This document shows positions 16,918-27,126 of a stretch of 64,000 bases of DNA, in pieces. The notes below the pieces were generated by a model, which saw only the letters and a program-made list of their open reading frames with translations, was not told the origin of the DNA and searched no databases. The position numbers were made by a program, and so were the translations under genes. The stretch comes from Stappia sp. 28M-7 (GTDB taxonomy: Bacteria > Pseudomonadota > Alphaproteobacteria > Rhizobiales > Stappiaceae), in assembly GCF_014252955.1 (NCBI RefSeq), contig NZ_JACMIA010000001.1, positions 3,556,258-3,620,257 of the forward strand. The letters run 5' to 3'. Within the stretch, counting starts at the first letter, position 1; every line of letters begins with the position of its first letter.

Positions 16918-17625
16918 TCAGGCCAGCCCCAGTTCCTTCAGCGCTTCCTCCAGCCTCACATGGCCGAGGAACCCGCCCGCGGAGGCCGCCTCCTCGCCCG
17001 CTTCCACGCCGGCGGCAAAGCGCACCGCCGGATCGTCCGCAAGCCGCGCGAACAATACCTGCAAGCGCGGGAAGGCGCTGCGATCCGGCACGCCGTGATA
17101 TTCGGCCCAGCGCGCGATCCCGTAGAAATAGGCATCGGCCAGCGTCCGGCTCTCGCCCAGCAGATACGCCCCCTCGCCCAGCATTCGCTCCAACTGCGCA
17201 TGGGCGCCCGTCAGCTTTGCCTGCGCATAGGCGACGAGCACCGCCTTCGCCTCGCCTTCGACGCCATGCTCATAGGCATGCCAGAGCGGGCTGAACCCGT
17301 CGAACAGCGCCGTGTTCAGAAAGGCCAGCATCTGGTTCAGCCGGTCGAAGCCCGCCGTTCCCTGGCGAAAGCCGAGACCTCTTTCCGCCCCCTGCGGCGC
17401 CAGATGGTTGAGGATCGCCATGCTCTCCGCCACCAGCCGGCCGTCGGCGGTGGCAAGGCTCGGCGTCTCGGCGACCGGGTTGATGCGCCGATAGGCCTCG
17501 CTGCGGATCTCCTCGCCGGCCATGTCGATGCGGCACAGCCGATAGGGGATCTGCAGCCATTCCAGCGCGACGATCGAGCCGAAGGAGCAGCCCGCCGGCA
17601 CACCGTAGAACAGGATGGGGGTCAT
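16918..17625 (-). CDS. Glutathione S-transferase family protein
   Basis: A 235-residue protein with a thioredoxin-like N-terminal domain (TPILFYGVPAGCSFGSIVAL) containing the glutathione-binding NPVAETPSLATADGRLVAES (cis-Pro and E-S pair), and an all-helical C-terminal domain. The active-site region has a Ser/Cys next to the first helix (GCSFGS), as in several bacterial beta-like GSTs. The start at 17625 has AAGGGA upstream. It is divergent from a LysR gene that may regulate it. Confidence 0.85.
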   Translation of the reverse strand: MTPILFYGVPAGCSFGSIVALEWLQIPYRLCRIDMAGEEIRSEAYRRINPVAETPSLATADGRLVAESMAILNHLAPQGAERGLGFRQGTAGFDRLNQMLAFLNTALFDGFSPLWHAYEHGVEGEAKAVLVAYAQAKLTGAHAQLERMLGEGAYLLGESRTLADAYFYGIARWAEYHGVPDRSAFPRLQVLFARLADDPAVRFAAGVEAGEEAASAGGFLGHVRLEEALKELGLA

Positions 17626-17727
17626 GATGTCTTGTCCCTTTGCTTGCGGGGCGAGAGGTCTCGCCCGGATGCCGGGACTATGCAATCATGGACGCTGGCT
17701 CTGTAGCCCACGATATGCCCGCTTCAA

Positions 17728-17743
17728 GTCCACAAATATGGAC
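17728..17743. promoter_or_regulatory. Dyad GTCCA-N6-TGGAC between GST and LysR genes
   Basis: A short perfect inverted repeat 8 bases upstream of the LysR start, in the only AT-richer part of the divergent region. It may be an operator for the LysR protein. Weak evidence beyond symmetry. Confidence 0.3.
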
Positions 17744-17750
17744 GCTGCCG

Positions 17751-18626
17751 ATGTACAATCTCAACGACCTGCGCTTCTTCGTCCGAGCGGTGGAGGGCGG
17801 CGGCTTTGCCGCTGCGAGCCGCCTGTCCGGCACGCCGAAATCCACCGTCGCCAAGCGCGTTGCCGAGCTGGAGCGCCAGCTCGGCGCCCGGCTGGTGCAT
17901 CGCAGCTCCCGCAGCTTTCGCCTCACCGATGTCGGCCGAGACGTCTACGAGCATGCGCGCGCGGCGGTGATCGAGGCGGAAGCGGCCGAGGCCGTCGTGC
18001 GCCGCCGTCTTGCCGAGCCGAGCGGCACGGTCCGCCTCACCGCATCCGTACCGGTCTCCCGCTTCCATCTGGCGCCGAAGCTCGCGACGATCCTGCAGCG
18101 GCACCCGAAACTCTCGGTGAAGCTGCATGTCAGCGACCGCTTCGTCGACCTTGCGCATGAGGATTTCGACATCGCCGTGCGCAGCCACCGCGCGGCGCTG
18201 CCCGATTCCGGGCTGATGCAGCGGCGCCTGTCGGAGGAAGCGGTGATCCTGGCCGCGGCGCCGGCCTATCTCCAGCGCACCGGTACGCCGCAGACCCCGG
18301 CCGACCTCGCCGGCCACGAGCTGATCGACATCGGCGACGGTGCCCCCTGGCAGCTCGAAGGGCCGGACGGCGCCCGCGCCGAAGTCCGCCCCGGCTCCCG
18401 CCTGTCGCTGAACGAAGCCGGCATGCTGCTTGCCGCCGCCTGCGCCGGGCTCGGCATCGCCTGCCTGCCGCAGCAGGTCGCCGCCGGCGCTCTGGAGCGG
18501 GGCGAGCTGCTCCCCCTCCTGCCCGGCTGGCGCGCCGGCACCATCACCACGACCATCCTCACTCCGCACCGCCGCGGCGTGCTGCCGGCCGTGCGCGCAG
18601 TGATCGAGGCCCTTGTCGAGGCGTGA
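17751..18626 (+). CDS. LysR-family transcriptional regulator
   Basis: A 291-residue regulator. The start MYNLNDLRFFVRAVEGGGFA leads into the HTH FAAASRLSGTPKSTVAKRVA, followed by the effector-binding domain with FDIAVRSHRAALPDSGL, as in the DsdC/GcvA-like subgroup of one-domain effectors. I set the start at 17751 because this is where LysR similarity begins; the frame is open further upstream. Divergent from the GST gene, which is the most likely target. Confidence 0.87.
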   Translation: MYNLNDLRFFVRAVEGGGFAAASRLSGTPKSTVAKRVAELERQLGARLVHRSSRSFRLTDVGRDVYEHARAAVIEAEAAEAVVRRRLAEPSGTVRLTASVPVSRFHLAPKLATILQRHPKLSVKLHVSDRFVDLAHEDFDIAVRSHRAALPDSGLMQRRLSEEAVILAAAPAYLQRTGTPQTPADLAGHELIDIGDGAPWQLEGPDGARAEVRPGSRLSLNEAGMLLAAACAGLGIACLPQQVAAGALERGELLPLLPGWRAGTITTTILTPHRRGVLPAVRAVIEALVEA

Positions 18627-18641
18627 GCTGCGCCCGTCCGG

Positions 18642-19340
18642 TCACGCCATGTCGAGCGGCACCAGGATGGCATCATCGTCGAGCCGCACCGGCGTTCTCG
18701 CCGGCCGCACGTCGTCCGGCACGGGTGCCGACAGCAGCTTCACCGGCAGCGGAAACGGCACCGAACGGCCCTCGGCCTCGATCTTCGCAAGCACCCCCTG
18801 AAGCATCTCGAGATGCTGGTGATTGGCATGGGTGCTCGGCCACATCGTCTGCTTCAGAACCGGCCCGGCGAACCCGCCCCCTTCCGAGCGCTCGCAGATC
18901 GCCCGCAGCAGGCGCACCTCGTCGCTGTCGTTCGGATCGAAGCCACTCCGGGCCCATCTCGTTCCGCCCGATGCGAGGTCGAGCGTCACGTCGTCGCTCA
19001 TCAGGCTCAGGATGTCGATTGCCGTTGCCGCATCGCAGTCCGGCTGGCGCACCACCCACAGCAGGATCGGGTGTAGATGCTCCGCATGGTCCCAGTTGAG
19101 GTCGGGCAATATGTGCCAGAGATCCGGGCTTCGCGGCGCCCGCGTCTGCAGCCAGGCCAGGATCTCGGGCATTTCGATACGCGTCATGGCCGGCGGCTCT
19201 TCCGGCCGGGCAATGGTGGCGGCGGGCACGCGCTGCTGCGTCCGCCGCCTGGCTACGCGTGGCAGATGGCGAACGACCAGAAAGGCCGTTCCCGCGATCA
19301 CGACAAGGTACCAGAACCAGATCGGCAATCCGTCGAGCAT
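18642..19340 (-). CDS. DUF4274 domain protein with N-terminal membrane anchor
   Basis: A 232-residue protein. Residues about 5-25 (LPIWFWYLVVIAGTAFLVVR) form one transmembrane helix followed by a basic stretch, so the rest is probably cytoplasmic. The middle, WHILPDLNWDHAEHLHPILL followed by VVRQPDCDAATAIDI, resembles DUF4274 (N-W-D then a helix and P-x-C-D-x-x-T-A). Function unknown. The ATG at 19340 follows TGAGGTG. It lies convergent to the LysR gene upstream. Confidence 0.65.
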   Translation of the reverse strand: MLDGLPIWFWYLVVIAGTAFLVVRHLPRVARRRTQQRVPAATIARPEEPPAMTRIEMPEILAWLQTRAPRSPDLWHILPDLNWDHAEHLHPILLWVVRQPDCDAATAIDILSLMSDDVTLDLASGGTRWARSGFDPNDSDEVRLLRAICERSEGGGFAGPVLKQTMWPSTHANHQHLEMLQGVLAKIEAEGRSVPFPLPVKLLSAPVPDDVRPARTPVRLDDDAILVPLDMA

Positions 19341-19450
19341 GGCAATCACCTCAAGAAAGCAATGCCACGACCATGCCGGCACGGCCTTAAGCCGGCCCTA
19401 ACCCGCGCCCCAAAACTCATGGCCCAAAAACTCAGGCCCGAAAACGCAAA

Positions 19451-19476
19451 CGGGCGCGGCAATGCTGCCGCGCCCG
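19451..19476 (-). terminator. Intrinsic terminator after the doxX-like gene
   Basis: CGGGCGCGGCA and TGCCGCGCCCG form an 11-bp perfect stem with a four-base loop; on the minus strand it is followed by TTTGCGTTTT. It lies about 30 bases after the DoxX stop. Confidence 0.7.
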
Positions 19477-19504
19477 AAAGGGTCATGGTCTTGCGAAAAC
19501 AGCC

Positions 19505-19894
19505 TCAGGCCGCGCCGCGCATCCGGTCGATGCTGATCGGGCCGGGGCCCGCCGCCGACAGGTACAGGAAGGCGAAGCAGTAGAGCGCCGCCAGCTCGCC
19601 GCCGTTGAGGAGCGGGTAGAAGTTCTGCGGCGCATGCACCATGAAATAGGCGACCGCCATCGTGCCGGAGGCGAGGAACGCGGCCGGCCGCGTGAACAGG
19701 CCGAGCACGATCAGCGCGCCGCACACGAGCTCGATCAGGCCGGCAGCGCCGCCCATGGTCATCGGCGAGGCGCCCGACATCTGCGTCGGCGGCAGGCTGA
19801 GATACTTGGTCGTGCCGTGCTGCAGGAACAGCAGGCCCGCCGCGATGCGGAAGACGCTGAGAAGCGGTCCGGAATAGCTCTTGAGGAACGTCAT
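19505..19894 (-). CDS. DoxX-family membrane protein
   Basis: A 129-residue, four-helix inner-membrane protein. FRIAAGLLFLQHGTTKYLSL, with the H-G-x-x-K motif after the first helix, and GLIELVCGALIVLGLFTRPA are typical of DoxX. Members have been connected to thiosulfate and quinone oxidation in archaea and to redox stress in bacteria; the role here is unknown. GGAGG precedes the ATG, and the gene has its own terminator. Confidence 0.88.
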   Translation of the reverse strand: MTFLKSYSGPLLSVFRIAAGLLFLQHGTTKYLSLPPTQMSGASPMTMGGAAGLIELVCGALIVLGLFTRPAAFLASGTMAVAYFMVHAPQNFYPLLNGGELAALYCFAFLYLSAAGPGPISIDRMRGAA

Positions 19895-19961
19895 TCAAGC
19901 CTCCTTCGTGCCGCGCTCCCGATTGTGGGCGCCCGCCCTGCAAACAGGATGCAGGCAACGT

Positions 19962-20041
19962 CCCGGCACGGCAAGCGCCAGCCTAAGCCGATTTTCTCGG
20001 CGAGCGGGAGCCCCCTGACACGAATGTGAGGGGATAACCGG
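19962..20041. repeat. 80-bp degenerate direct repeat, copy 1
   Basis: Aligns with 20256-20336. The best-conserved parts are CCGATTTTCTC, CGGGAG and ATGTGAGG, ending AACCGG in both copies. Confidence 0.6.
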
Positions 20042-20255
20042 TGCGCGCGCCAGACCATAGCGCGGCCGCGCAGCCCTCGGCCGTCATTTCGCTCTCTGCC
20101 GACAGAGAGAGGCAGCGGCGCTGAAAACGCTCCGCCCTCGCGGTTCGTCCTCCCGGACGGCGCGCAGCGCCGAGCCGGGACCGGAGAGCCGAGCGCCTCT
20201 CGGCCACGCTCCCGAAAGACACCAGACCCGCCGTGCAGCAGTACACCAGCAGCGC

Positions 20256-20336
20256 CCCGGCGCGGCAATCACCAGCGCAACCCGATTTTCTCCCGAAACG
20301 GGAGTACCCCTGGCACGTATGTGAGGAGACAACCGG
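20256..20336. repeat. 80-bp degenerate direct repeat, copy 2
   Basis: Aligns with 19962-20041. In this copy CTCCCG-AAA-CGGGAG is a perfect hairpin, which is partly lost in copy 1. Confidence 0.6.
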
Positions 20337-20338
20337 GA

Positions 20339-22561
20339 TCAGGTGGCGGAGCCGTCATCGTCGTCGTCCGCCTCGGCTCTCGTCTTCGCCGCCTCTTCGT
20401 TCTCGGCGGTGTCGGGAGGAGCATTCTCCTTCTCCCACTTCTCAAGCAACTTGTCGGCCAGCTTCAGCAATCGGTCCACCTTGCCGAAACCGGCGGCCGC
20501 CGCCGCAACGCCAGCAACCGGGCCAAAGACCACCCCGATCAGTGACGAGATCGCAATGATCGTGGCGGGTCGCGCCATGGCTCCAACGCCATCGGCGATG
20601 CCATCGACGACCTTGGCCCGCGCCTTGTCGTAAACATCGGACGCAAGTCGCTTGGCCTCCCGAGTAAACGCGTTGTCGAGGGCAACACGCGCAACCGACG
20701 AGACCGAGTTGCGAACGACAAGTGCGTAGTCGGCAATCCGCTTCTGCCGCACAGCCGGAGGTGCAGGCTCGTTCGCCAGTGCCTCCATCGTGCGCAAGGC
20801 TTCGACGGCCGACGGCCCCACGACTTCGGGATGCCCGGCTGCCTCATCGACGATCTCGTCAAGACGAGCTTTGACGGCCTCAACCTCCGACGGTTCGATG
20901 GCAAGCGCCGTGATCTCGGCTTCCAGCTCGCGCAGCGAGGGAAAATAGCCTTGCAGATCCCTGGCCGTTTCGGACAGGTCTATCAGCGCCGCCAGCGCGT
21001 CCGGATAAAGGAACTGTTCCTCGTCGCCCGGACTGGAATACGCCTGAGCGTCAGCCTCCACCGAGCGGGCACGAGAGCGCAACAATGCCGGCCGCAAGTC
21101 CGCAACATTCTCGGGCAGTACAGAAATAAGGCCCTGAACGGACGTAAGGACCCGCTTGTCGGCGTTGCTCCGCTCCAGTCTTTCCGCCAGGGACCCAGCT
21201 TTCCGCCTCGTTTCATCCAGCAGGATCTGGGCACCTTCCGGATCGGACGCGATGTCCGCTGGAGGCACCGCTTCCAGTCGGTTGTCCTGCCAGCGGAAAC
21301 GATAGGCGGCCGGCGCCTGCGCCTCGACATTGTGCAGGGCTTCGTCGACGGCGTGGGCCAGCTTCGCTTCGCCGTCCTCAGACGTACCGGCGGTTCTACC
21401 ACCCTCCTCTTGCCACTTCGGATGGACGTAGACACCGGGCGCCGTACGGATGATCCGTCCGCTGCGCGCAAGATCGCTCAGCCGACCACGGATGGTGGTG
21501 TCTGCCGGTGGCGCCTCGAATGTCGCGAAATACCCCCGGATCTCGTCAAGCGACGCCGGACGGCCAACCTCTTCAAGAAACGAGACGATAAGCTCCGGGA
21601 ACGTGCCCCCCTCGCTACGCTTTGCGTTGGACAGCCGGTAGTTCGCGATCTCCGCAATTTCACTCAGGATATCTTCAGCGGACCGCTCGTCAGTGATGGT
21701 CCAGAACTCGTTCGGCTGGGTGGCGATGGCGATATCCGCTGCCCTACCAAAAAGGCTGCGGGGGTTCGCGCTCTTCGGCTCGGGCAGAATCGCGCGATAC
21801 CAATCGACGATCAGTCGCCATGGACCGTTCTTGACTTCATCTCGTGCAGCAAAACGGTCGAACGGATCGCGGACCCAAGGCGGAGAATGTTGTTGAAAAG
21901 AACTATCGTCTCGAAGGTCTGAAAAAATCCAGAGTGGCTCATTAATCAACTCACCGACTTCGCCAGTAAGTTGCAGCCAACTGCAATCATTGGAAGCAGC
22001 CATCCGAACAAGATTACCAGCTCCAACTGGTGAAATATTGACTGCAGAAGCAGCAGACCTGGCCGCCAAAGCGCTAATATTTACAGTAAAAGCAGCAGCA
22101 GCTCCATTGACGCTACCGCCACCAAACGCTCCACTGGCTGCTTGCGTAGCTCCAAGTGCCGCAGAAAAACGAGCATCAGCGACTGCCGCCGAAATGGATT
22201 TATAGGAGCTTATTGGCTGACTATGTATATCGGAGCGTTTATATTTTAACTTAATAATAGAAATAAAAATATCTCTAAAAGAAAAAATGACTAAATCACC
22301 CTTCTTGCGAGGATCTCCATCAAATTGAATTTGCTTGCCATATGCGGCATGAGCCCAAAACACCAGCGGAAACACCCGCAGTGCCGCGCGCACGGCAATG
22401 ACCTGCGCCCACTCAGCCGGCTTGTCCGCCAGCCACGCTTCCAGTGCTTCCGGACTGTCGATCTCCGGCCGTTTTACGTCGTCCGCCAAGCCTGCCCCCG
22501 CAGTGCCGCGCCGCAGCGCGTTCCCCAACGCCAGTCTGGCGGGAGCCTCAAAAAACAACAA
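20339..22561 (-). CDS. Uncharacterised 740-aa modular protein with winged-helix segment
   Basis: No known function. In order: an N-terminal region with IDSPEALEAWLADKPAEWAQ and ALRVFPLVF (30-68); an Ala/Gly-rich stretch (about 125-180); a tryptophan-rich part with INEPLWIFSDL and GPWRLIVDWYRAILPEPKS (205-265); a winged-helix-like segment (about 320-380: ELIVSFLEEVGRPASLDEIR then RLSDLARSGRIIRTAPGVYV); helical linkers; a Gly/Ala-rich hydrophobic segment near 683-705 (SLIGVVFGPVAGVAAAAAGF); and an acidic tail. The W-rich and Ala-rich parts resemble N-terminal modules of hypothetical proteins I recall from other Hyphomicrobiales. Codons for residues 90-200 are AT-richer than the rest. The start is TTG (two in tandem) and uncertain. 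Confidence 0.6.
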   Translation of the reverse strand: MLFFEAPARLALGNALRRGTAGAGLADDVKRPEIDSPEALEAWLADKPAEWAQVIAVRAALRVFPLVFWAHAAYGKQIQFDGDPRKKGDLVIFSFRDIFISIIKLKYKRSDIHSQPISSYKSISAAVADARFSAALGATQAASGAFGGGSVNGAAAAFTVNISALAARSAASAVNISPVGAGNLVRMAASNDCSWLQLTGEVGELINEPLWIFSDLRDDSSFQQHSPPWVRDPFDRFAARDEVKNGPWRLIVDWYRAILPEPKSANPRSLFGRAADIAIATQPNEFWTITDERSAEDILSEIAEIANYRLSNAKRSEGGTFPELIVSFLEEVGRPASLDEIRGYFATFEAPPADTTIRGRLSDLARSGRIIRTAPGVYVHPKWQEEGGRTAGTSEDGEAKLAHAVDEALHNVEAQAPAAYRFRWQDNRLEAVPPADIASDPEGAQILLDETRRKAGSLAERLERSNADKRVLTSVQGLISVLPENVADLRPALLRSRARSVEADAQAYSSPGDEEQFLYPDALAALIDLSETARDLQGYFPSLRELEAEITALAIEPSEVEAVKARLDEIVDEAAGHPEVVGPSAVEALRTMEALANEPAPPAVRQKRIADYALVVRNSVSSVARVALDNAFTREAKRLASDVYDKARAKVVDGIADGVGAMARPATIIAISSLIGVVFGPVAGVAAAAAGFGKVDRLLKLADKLLEKWEKENAPPDTAENEEAAKTRAEADDDDDGSAT

Positions 22562-22583
22562 CCTCTTTTCAGGGGGGTGAGGC

Positions 22584-24305
22584 TCAGTTGCCGGGGAAGC
22601 CGCGGGCCGACCATTCCGAGCGCGGGACCGGCGCGCCGACGCGGAAGGTGAAGCTTTCCACCCGCGTCACCTGCGTGTTCAGCTCGCAGCGGAAGGCAAG
22701 GTCGTACCACTGCCCGCCGGCGCGGAAGGCCGCCCGGCGCGGCTGCAGCACCGTGCCGCTTTCCAGCCGGAAAGAGGGCAGGAGATCGGGCTGATAGGGC
22801 GGCGTTGCCGTGCGCAGCTGCGCCCGCAGCTCGGTCATGCACAGAAGATCGACGCGCGCGGCCTGCGGCATGCCGTTCATCGCCGTACGCATGCGCGGAT
22901 CGTCGGAAATGTCGCGCGAGAACAGGCGCGTTGCCGTGGTGCCGCCGGCCAGCTCGCCCTCGCCGCCCCCGCCGCTCGGCCGGGCAAAACTCAGCCCGCC
23001 GGAGCCCGGCGTCGTTGCGGCGATCGCCCGCGCCACCGCCTCGGCCTCCGATTGCGGATCGGCGCGGGAGCCTGCAAACAGCGGGATTTCCGCCGGCTTT
23101 GCCCGCGGCACGGCCGTCCCGCCCGCCGGCACACCGGCCCCTTCCGTCGGCGCGGCCAGCACGTCGAGATCGCTCGGTCCTTGCGCCTCCGCCTCGCTCG
23201 GGTCGGTCAGCGCCGCAACTTCCGTCTCCGCCTCGCTCTCGGCGTCCGGCGCGCTTTCGGGTGCGGCCTCGGGAGCAGCTGCGCCCTCCTGCGGCATGCC
23301 CTCTTCCTCGGCGCCCGGCGTCTCGGCCGCAAGCTCCTCGGCAGTGCCCGTCTCGCCGCTGTCCGCGGTTCCCTCGCTCTCCGCCTCGCCGGGACCTTGC
23401 TGCGCGCTGTCGCCTTCGGCCTCGCCCGCGGGCTGGTCCTGCCCCTCCGCGCTGGCGGACGTCTCGGGCGCCTCTTGCGGGGCGGTCTCGGCCGGCTCGT
23501 CCAGGCCCTCGCGCAAGGTAATCTCGCCGGCCTGGTCCTCGCTGCCGCTGTCCTCCTCGGCAAACTCGGTCACCGGCATCAGCACGCGCGGCACCGCCGC
23601 CTCGGCGGCTACCTCCGGCGCCTCGGGCGTTTCCGGTGTCTCTTCCGGCGTCTGTTCTTCCGGAGCCGGCGGCGGAGGTGGTGGTGGCGGCGGCGCGGCC
23701 TGCGCCTCCTCCTTCCGGCACGTCCTCTTCTTTCGGCGACAGGGGCGGCGGCGGGGCGGCGGCGGTGCGGGCGGCTCGGCCTGCTCTTCCGCCTGCTCCT
23801 CGGCTGCGGGCGGCTCGATCAGCACCACCTCGATAGGCTCGTCGACGGTCGGCGGCAGCGCGCGCACCGCGCCGGGGCCGAAGAACACCAGCCAGGCGGC
23901 CGCCCCGTGCAACAGCAGCGAAAGGGCAAGCCCCGCCCCGATTCGCCGCCGCAAGCCGGTTCCGCGCGCCGCCACGTCCGCCGTCTCGCCGGCAGCGCTT
24001 TCGGCAACGGGATCGGGCGCGACCTGCGGCAGGTCCTGCGACGCGGGCACGGCTTCGCCCCGCCGCTCGCCCGCCCGCTCGCTAGCGGGTGGCAAGGACG
24101 TGAAACCCGGCTCCTGCTTGTCGATTGGCTGTCTCAGGGTCAGGCCCCGTCGCTCCGTTCGGTGTGGTCGGGCACGGTGTTTCGTGCGCCCGCTGCTACG
24201 CCTACCCCAGCTTCGGGGAAAAAGGGAGGCCGCACCTGCGCGCACCGCCCGTCTCGCGCCTACGTGATCGACGCTCTCCCGCCTCATGCCTGCCAAAGGT
24301 GCCAA
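22584..24305 (-). CDS. TonB-like envelope protein with C-terminal DUF930 domain
   Basis: A membrane-anchored envelope protein. One transmembrane helix near frame residues 122-142 (GAGLALSLLLHGAAAWLVFF) is followed by TVDEPIEVVLIEPPAAEEQA, the usual TonB/TolA-like entry, then a very long Pro/Glu/Ala-rich periplasmic linker. The last 110 residues form a DUF930 domain (LCMTELRAQLRTATPPYQPD, AAFRAGGQWYDLAFRCELNT, VPRSEWSARGFPGN). The true start is unclear: the first 55 or so frame residues lie in intergenic-like sequence, and GTG codons near residues 85 or 111 are candidates. A basic patch in the linker looks like a local frameshift pair (see findings). Confidence 0.75.
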   Translation of the reverse strand: MAPLAGMRRESVDHVGARRAVRAGAASLFPRSWGRRSSGRTKHRARPHRTERRGLTLRQPIDKQEPGFTSLPPASERAGERRGEAVPASQDLPQVAPDPVAESAAGETADVAARGTGLRRRIGAGLALSLLLHGAAAWLVFFGPGAVRALPPTVDEPIEVVLIEPPAAEEQAEEQAEPPAPPPPRRRPCRRKKRTCRKEEAQAAPPPPPPPPPAPEEQTPEETPETPEAPEVAAEAAVPRVLMPVTEFAEEDSGSEDQAGEITLREGLDEPAETAPQEAPETSASAEGQDQPAGEAEGDSAQQGPGEAESEGTADSGETGTAEELAAETPGAEEEGMPQEGAAAPEAAPESAPDAESEAETEVAALTDPSEAEAQGPSDLDVLAAPTEGAGVPAGGTAVPRAKPAEIPLFAGSRADPQSEAEAVARAIAATTPGSGGLSFARPSGGGGEGELAGGTTATRLFSRDISDDPRMRTAMNGMPQAARVDLLCMTELRAQLRTATPPYQPDLLPSFRLESGTVLQPRRAAFRAGGQWYDLAFRCELNTQVTRVESFTFRVGAPVPRSEWSARGFPGN

Positions 24306-24449
24306 TGGGTCCCGGGGCGCGCTTCGCTTGCCCTAGATGACAGCCCGTGAGACTGGCAAAAACCTCGCATCCCTTCTGCCGTCCCCCCGGACGAGCATCG
24401 CGAGATCCGGGGCCCAATCGTTCCCAGAGCGGCTGCGAGAGCAGCCCCC

Positions 24450-24485
24450 AAAAAAACACAGGGCCCGGCGTTGCCGCCGGGCCCC
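24450..24485 (-). terminator. Intrinsic terminator after rpoD
   Basis: On the minus strand GGGCCCGGCG-GCAA-CGCCGGGCCC is followed by TGTGTTTTTTT. It lies about 35 bases after the rpoD stop. Confidence 0.88.
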
Positions 24486-24519
24486 GAAAAATGCCTGAGC
24501 CCTGGCTCCGCCAGCGTCC

Positions 24520-26565
<2,046 letters not shown>

Positions 26566-26813
26566 GGTTGTCTCCGGCCCCGCCGGCCCGCGGGCCTGGC
26601 GCTGTCGTTCGTGTCACGCTCGTTGCCCGCCAGGCGGGCCCGGTTTCCGCTTTCCGCGCCTCAGGGCGCCGTGAAAGCCGGAGGACCGGCTGATTCATTT
26701 CGCGGCTGAATGCCGGATCCTTTCCCGGCCACGGCCTTGCGGCCATGCAGATCCCCTCCCTGCGACGCGCCGCCACGCCAGCCGGGACAGAATGTCAGTC
26801 TTAGTCGCTGTCC

Positions 26814-26830
26814 GTTAAGTGCCACTTAAC
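26814..26830. promoter_or_regulatory. Perfect 17-bp palindrome in the rpoD leader
   Basis: GTTAAGTG-C-CACTTAAC is fully symmetric and AT-rich within GC-rich surroundings, about 250 bases before the rpoD start. It has the size of a dimeric repressor operator; there is no T run to make it a terminator. Confidence 0.45.
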
Positions 26831-27034
26831 CCTGCAACCCGGTTCGACAAGACAAGACACCGGACCAAGCCGTCGCACAATGAAGGCTCCGGCCGTCCGG
26901 TTCCGCACGGGATATCGGCAGGCAAGGTGATTTCGGGCCGCCGTGTCGGCTCCTGTCATGTCTTGCGACCTCTTGTCTCCTGGACCGGGTCTGCATGACG
27001 GGCCTGTCGCGGCTCTGGATGCTGCCTGAATTGC

Positions 27035-27063
27035 TTATGTAGCGCAAAGGTTCGGATTCGCAA
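27035..27063 (-). promoter_or_regulatory. Candidate promoter for rpoD
   Basis: On the minus strand TTGCGA, a 17-base spacer, then ACATAA. It lies just after the dnaG stop and points to rpoD. Confidence 0.4.
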
Positions 27064-27126
27064 GAGTGATTCGTTGGACGTCAACCAAAGAGGCGGCGCG
27101 ATCCACAGCCGCGCGCCCCTCGTCCG

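Larger units (their letters stand above)
19895..20338. repeat. 444-bp intergenic region with an 80-bp degenerate direct repeat
   Basis: Contains two copies of an 80-base degenerate repeat at 19962-20041 and 20256-20336, separated by a GC-rich module (CCGGGACCGGAGAGCC near 20.17 kb) that belongs to the dispersed intergenic repeat family. Copy 2 ends three bases before the stop codon of the 740-aa gene. No gene is supported here. Confidence 0.6.
26566..27126 (-). promoter_or_regulatory. 561-bp dnaG-rpoD intergenic region, probable rpoD leader
   Basis: No gene found. It contains a perfect palindrome at 26814-26830 and a candidate promoter at 27035-27063, both listed separately. If that promoter is used, rpoD mRNA has a leader of about 460 bases. 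Short direct repeats (GACAAGACAAGACACC) near 26.85 kb are also present. Confidence 0.45.
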
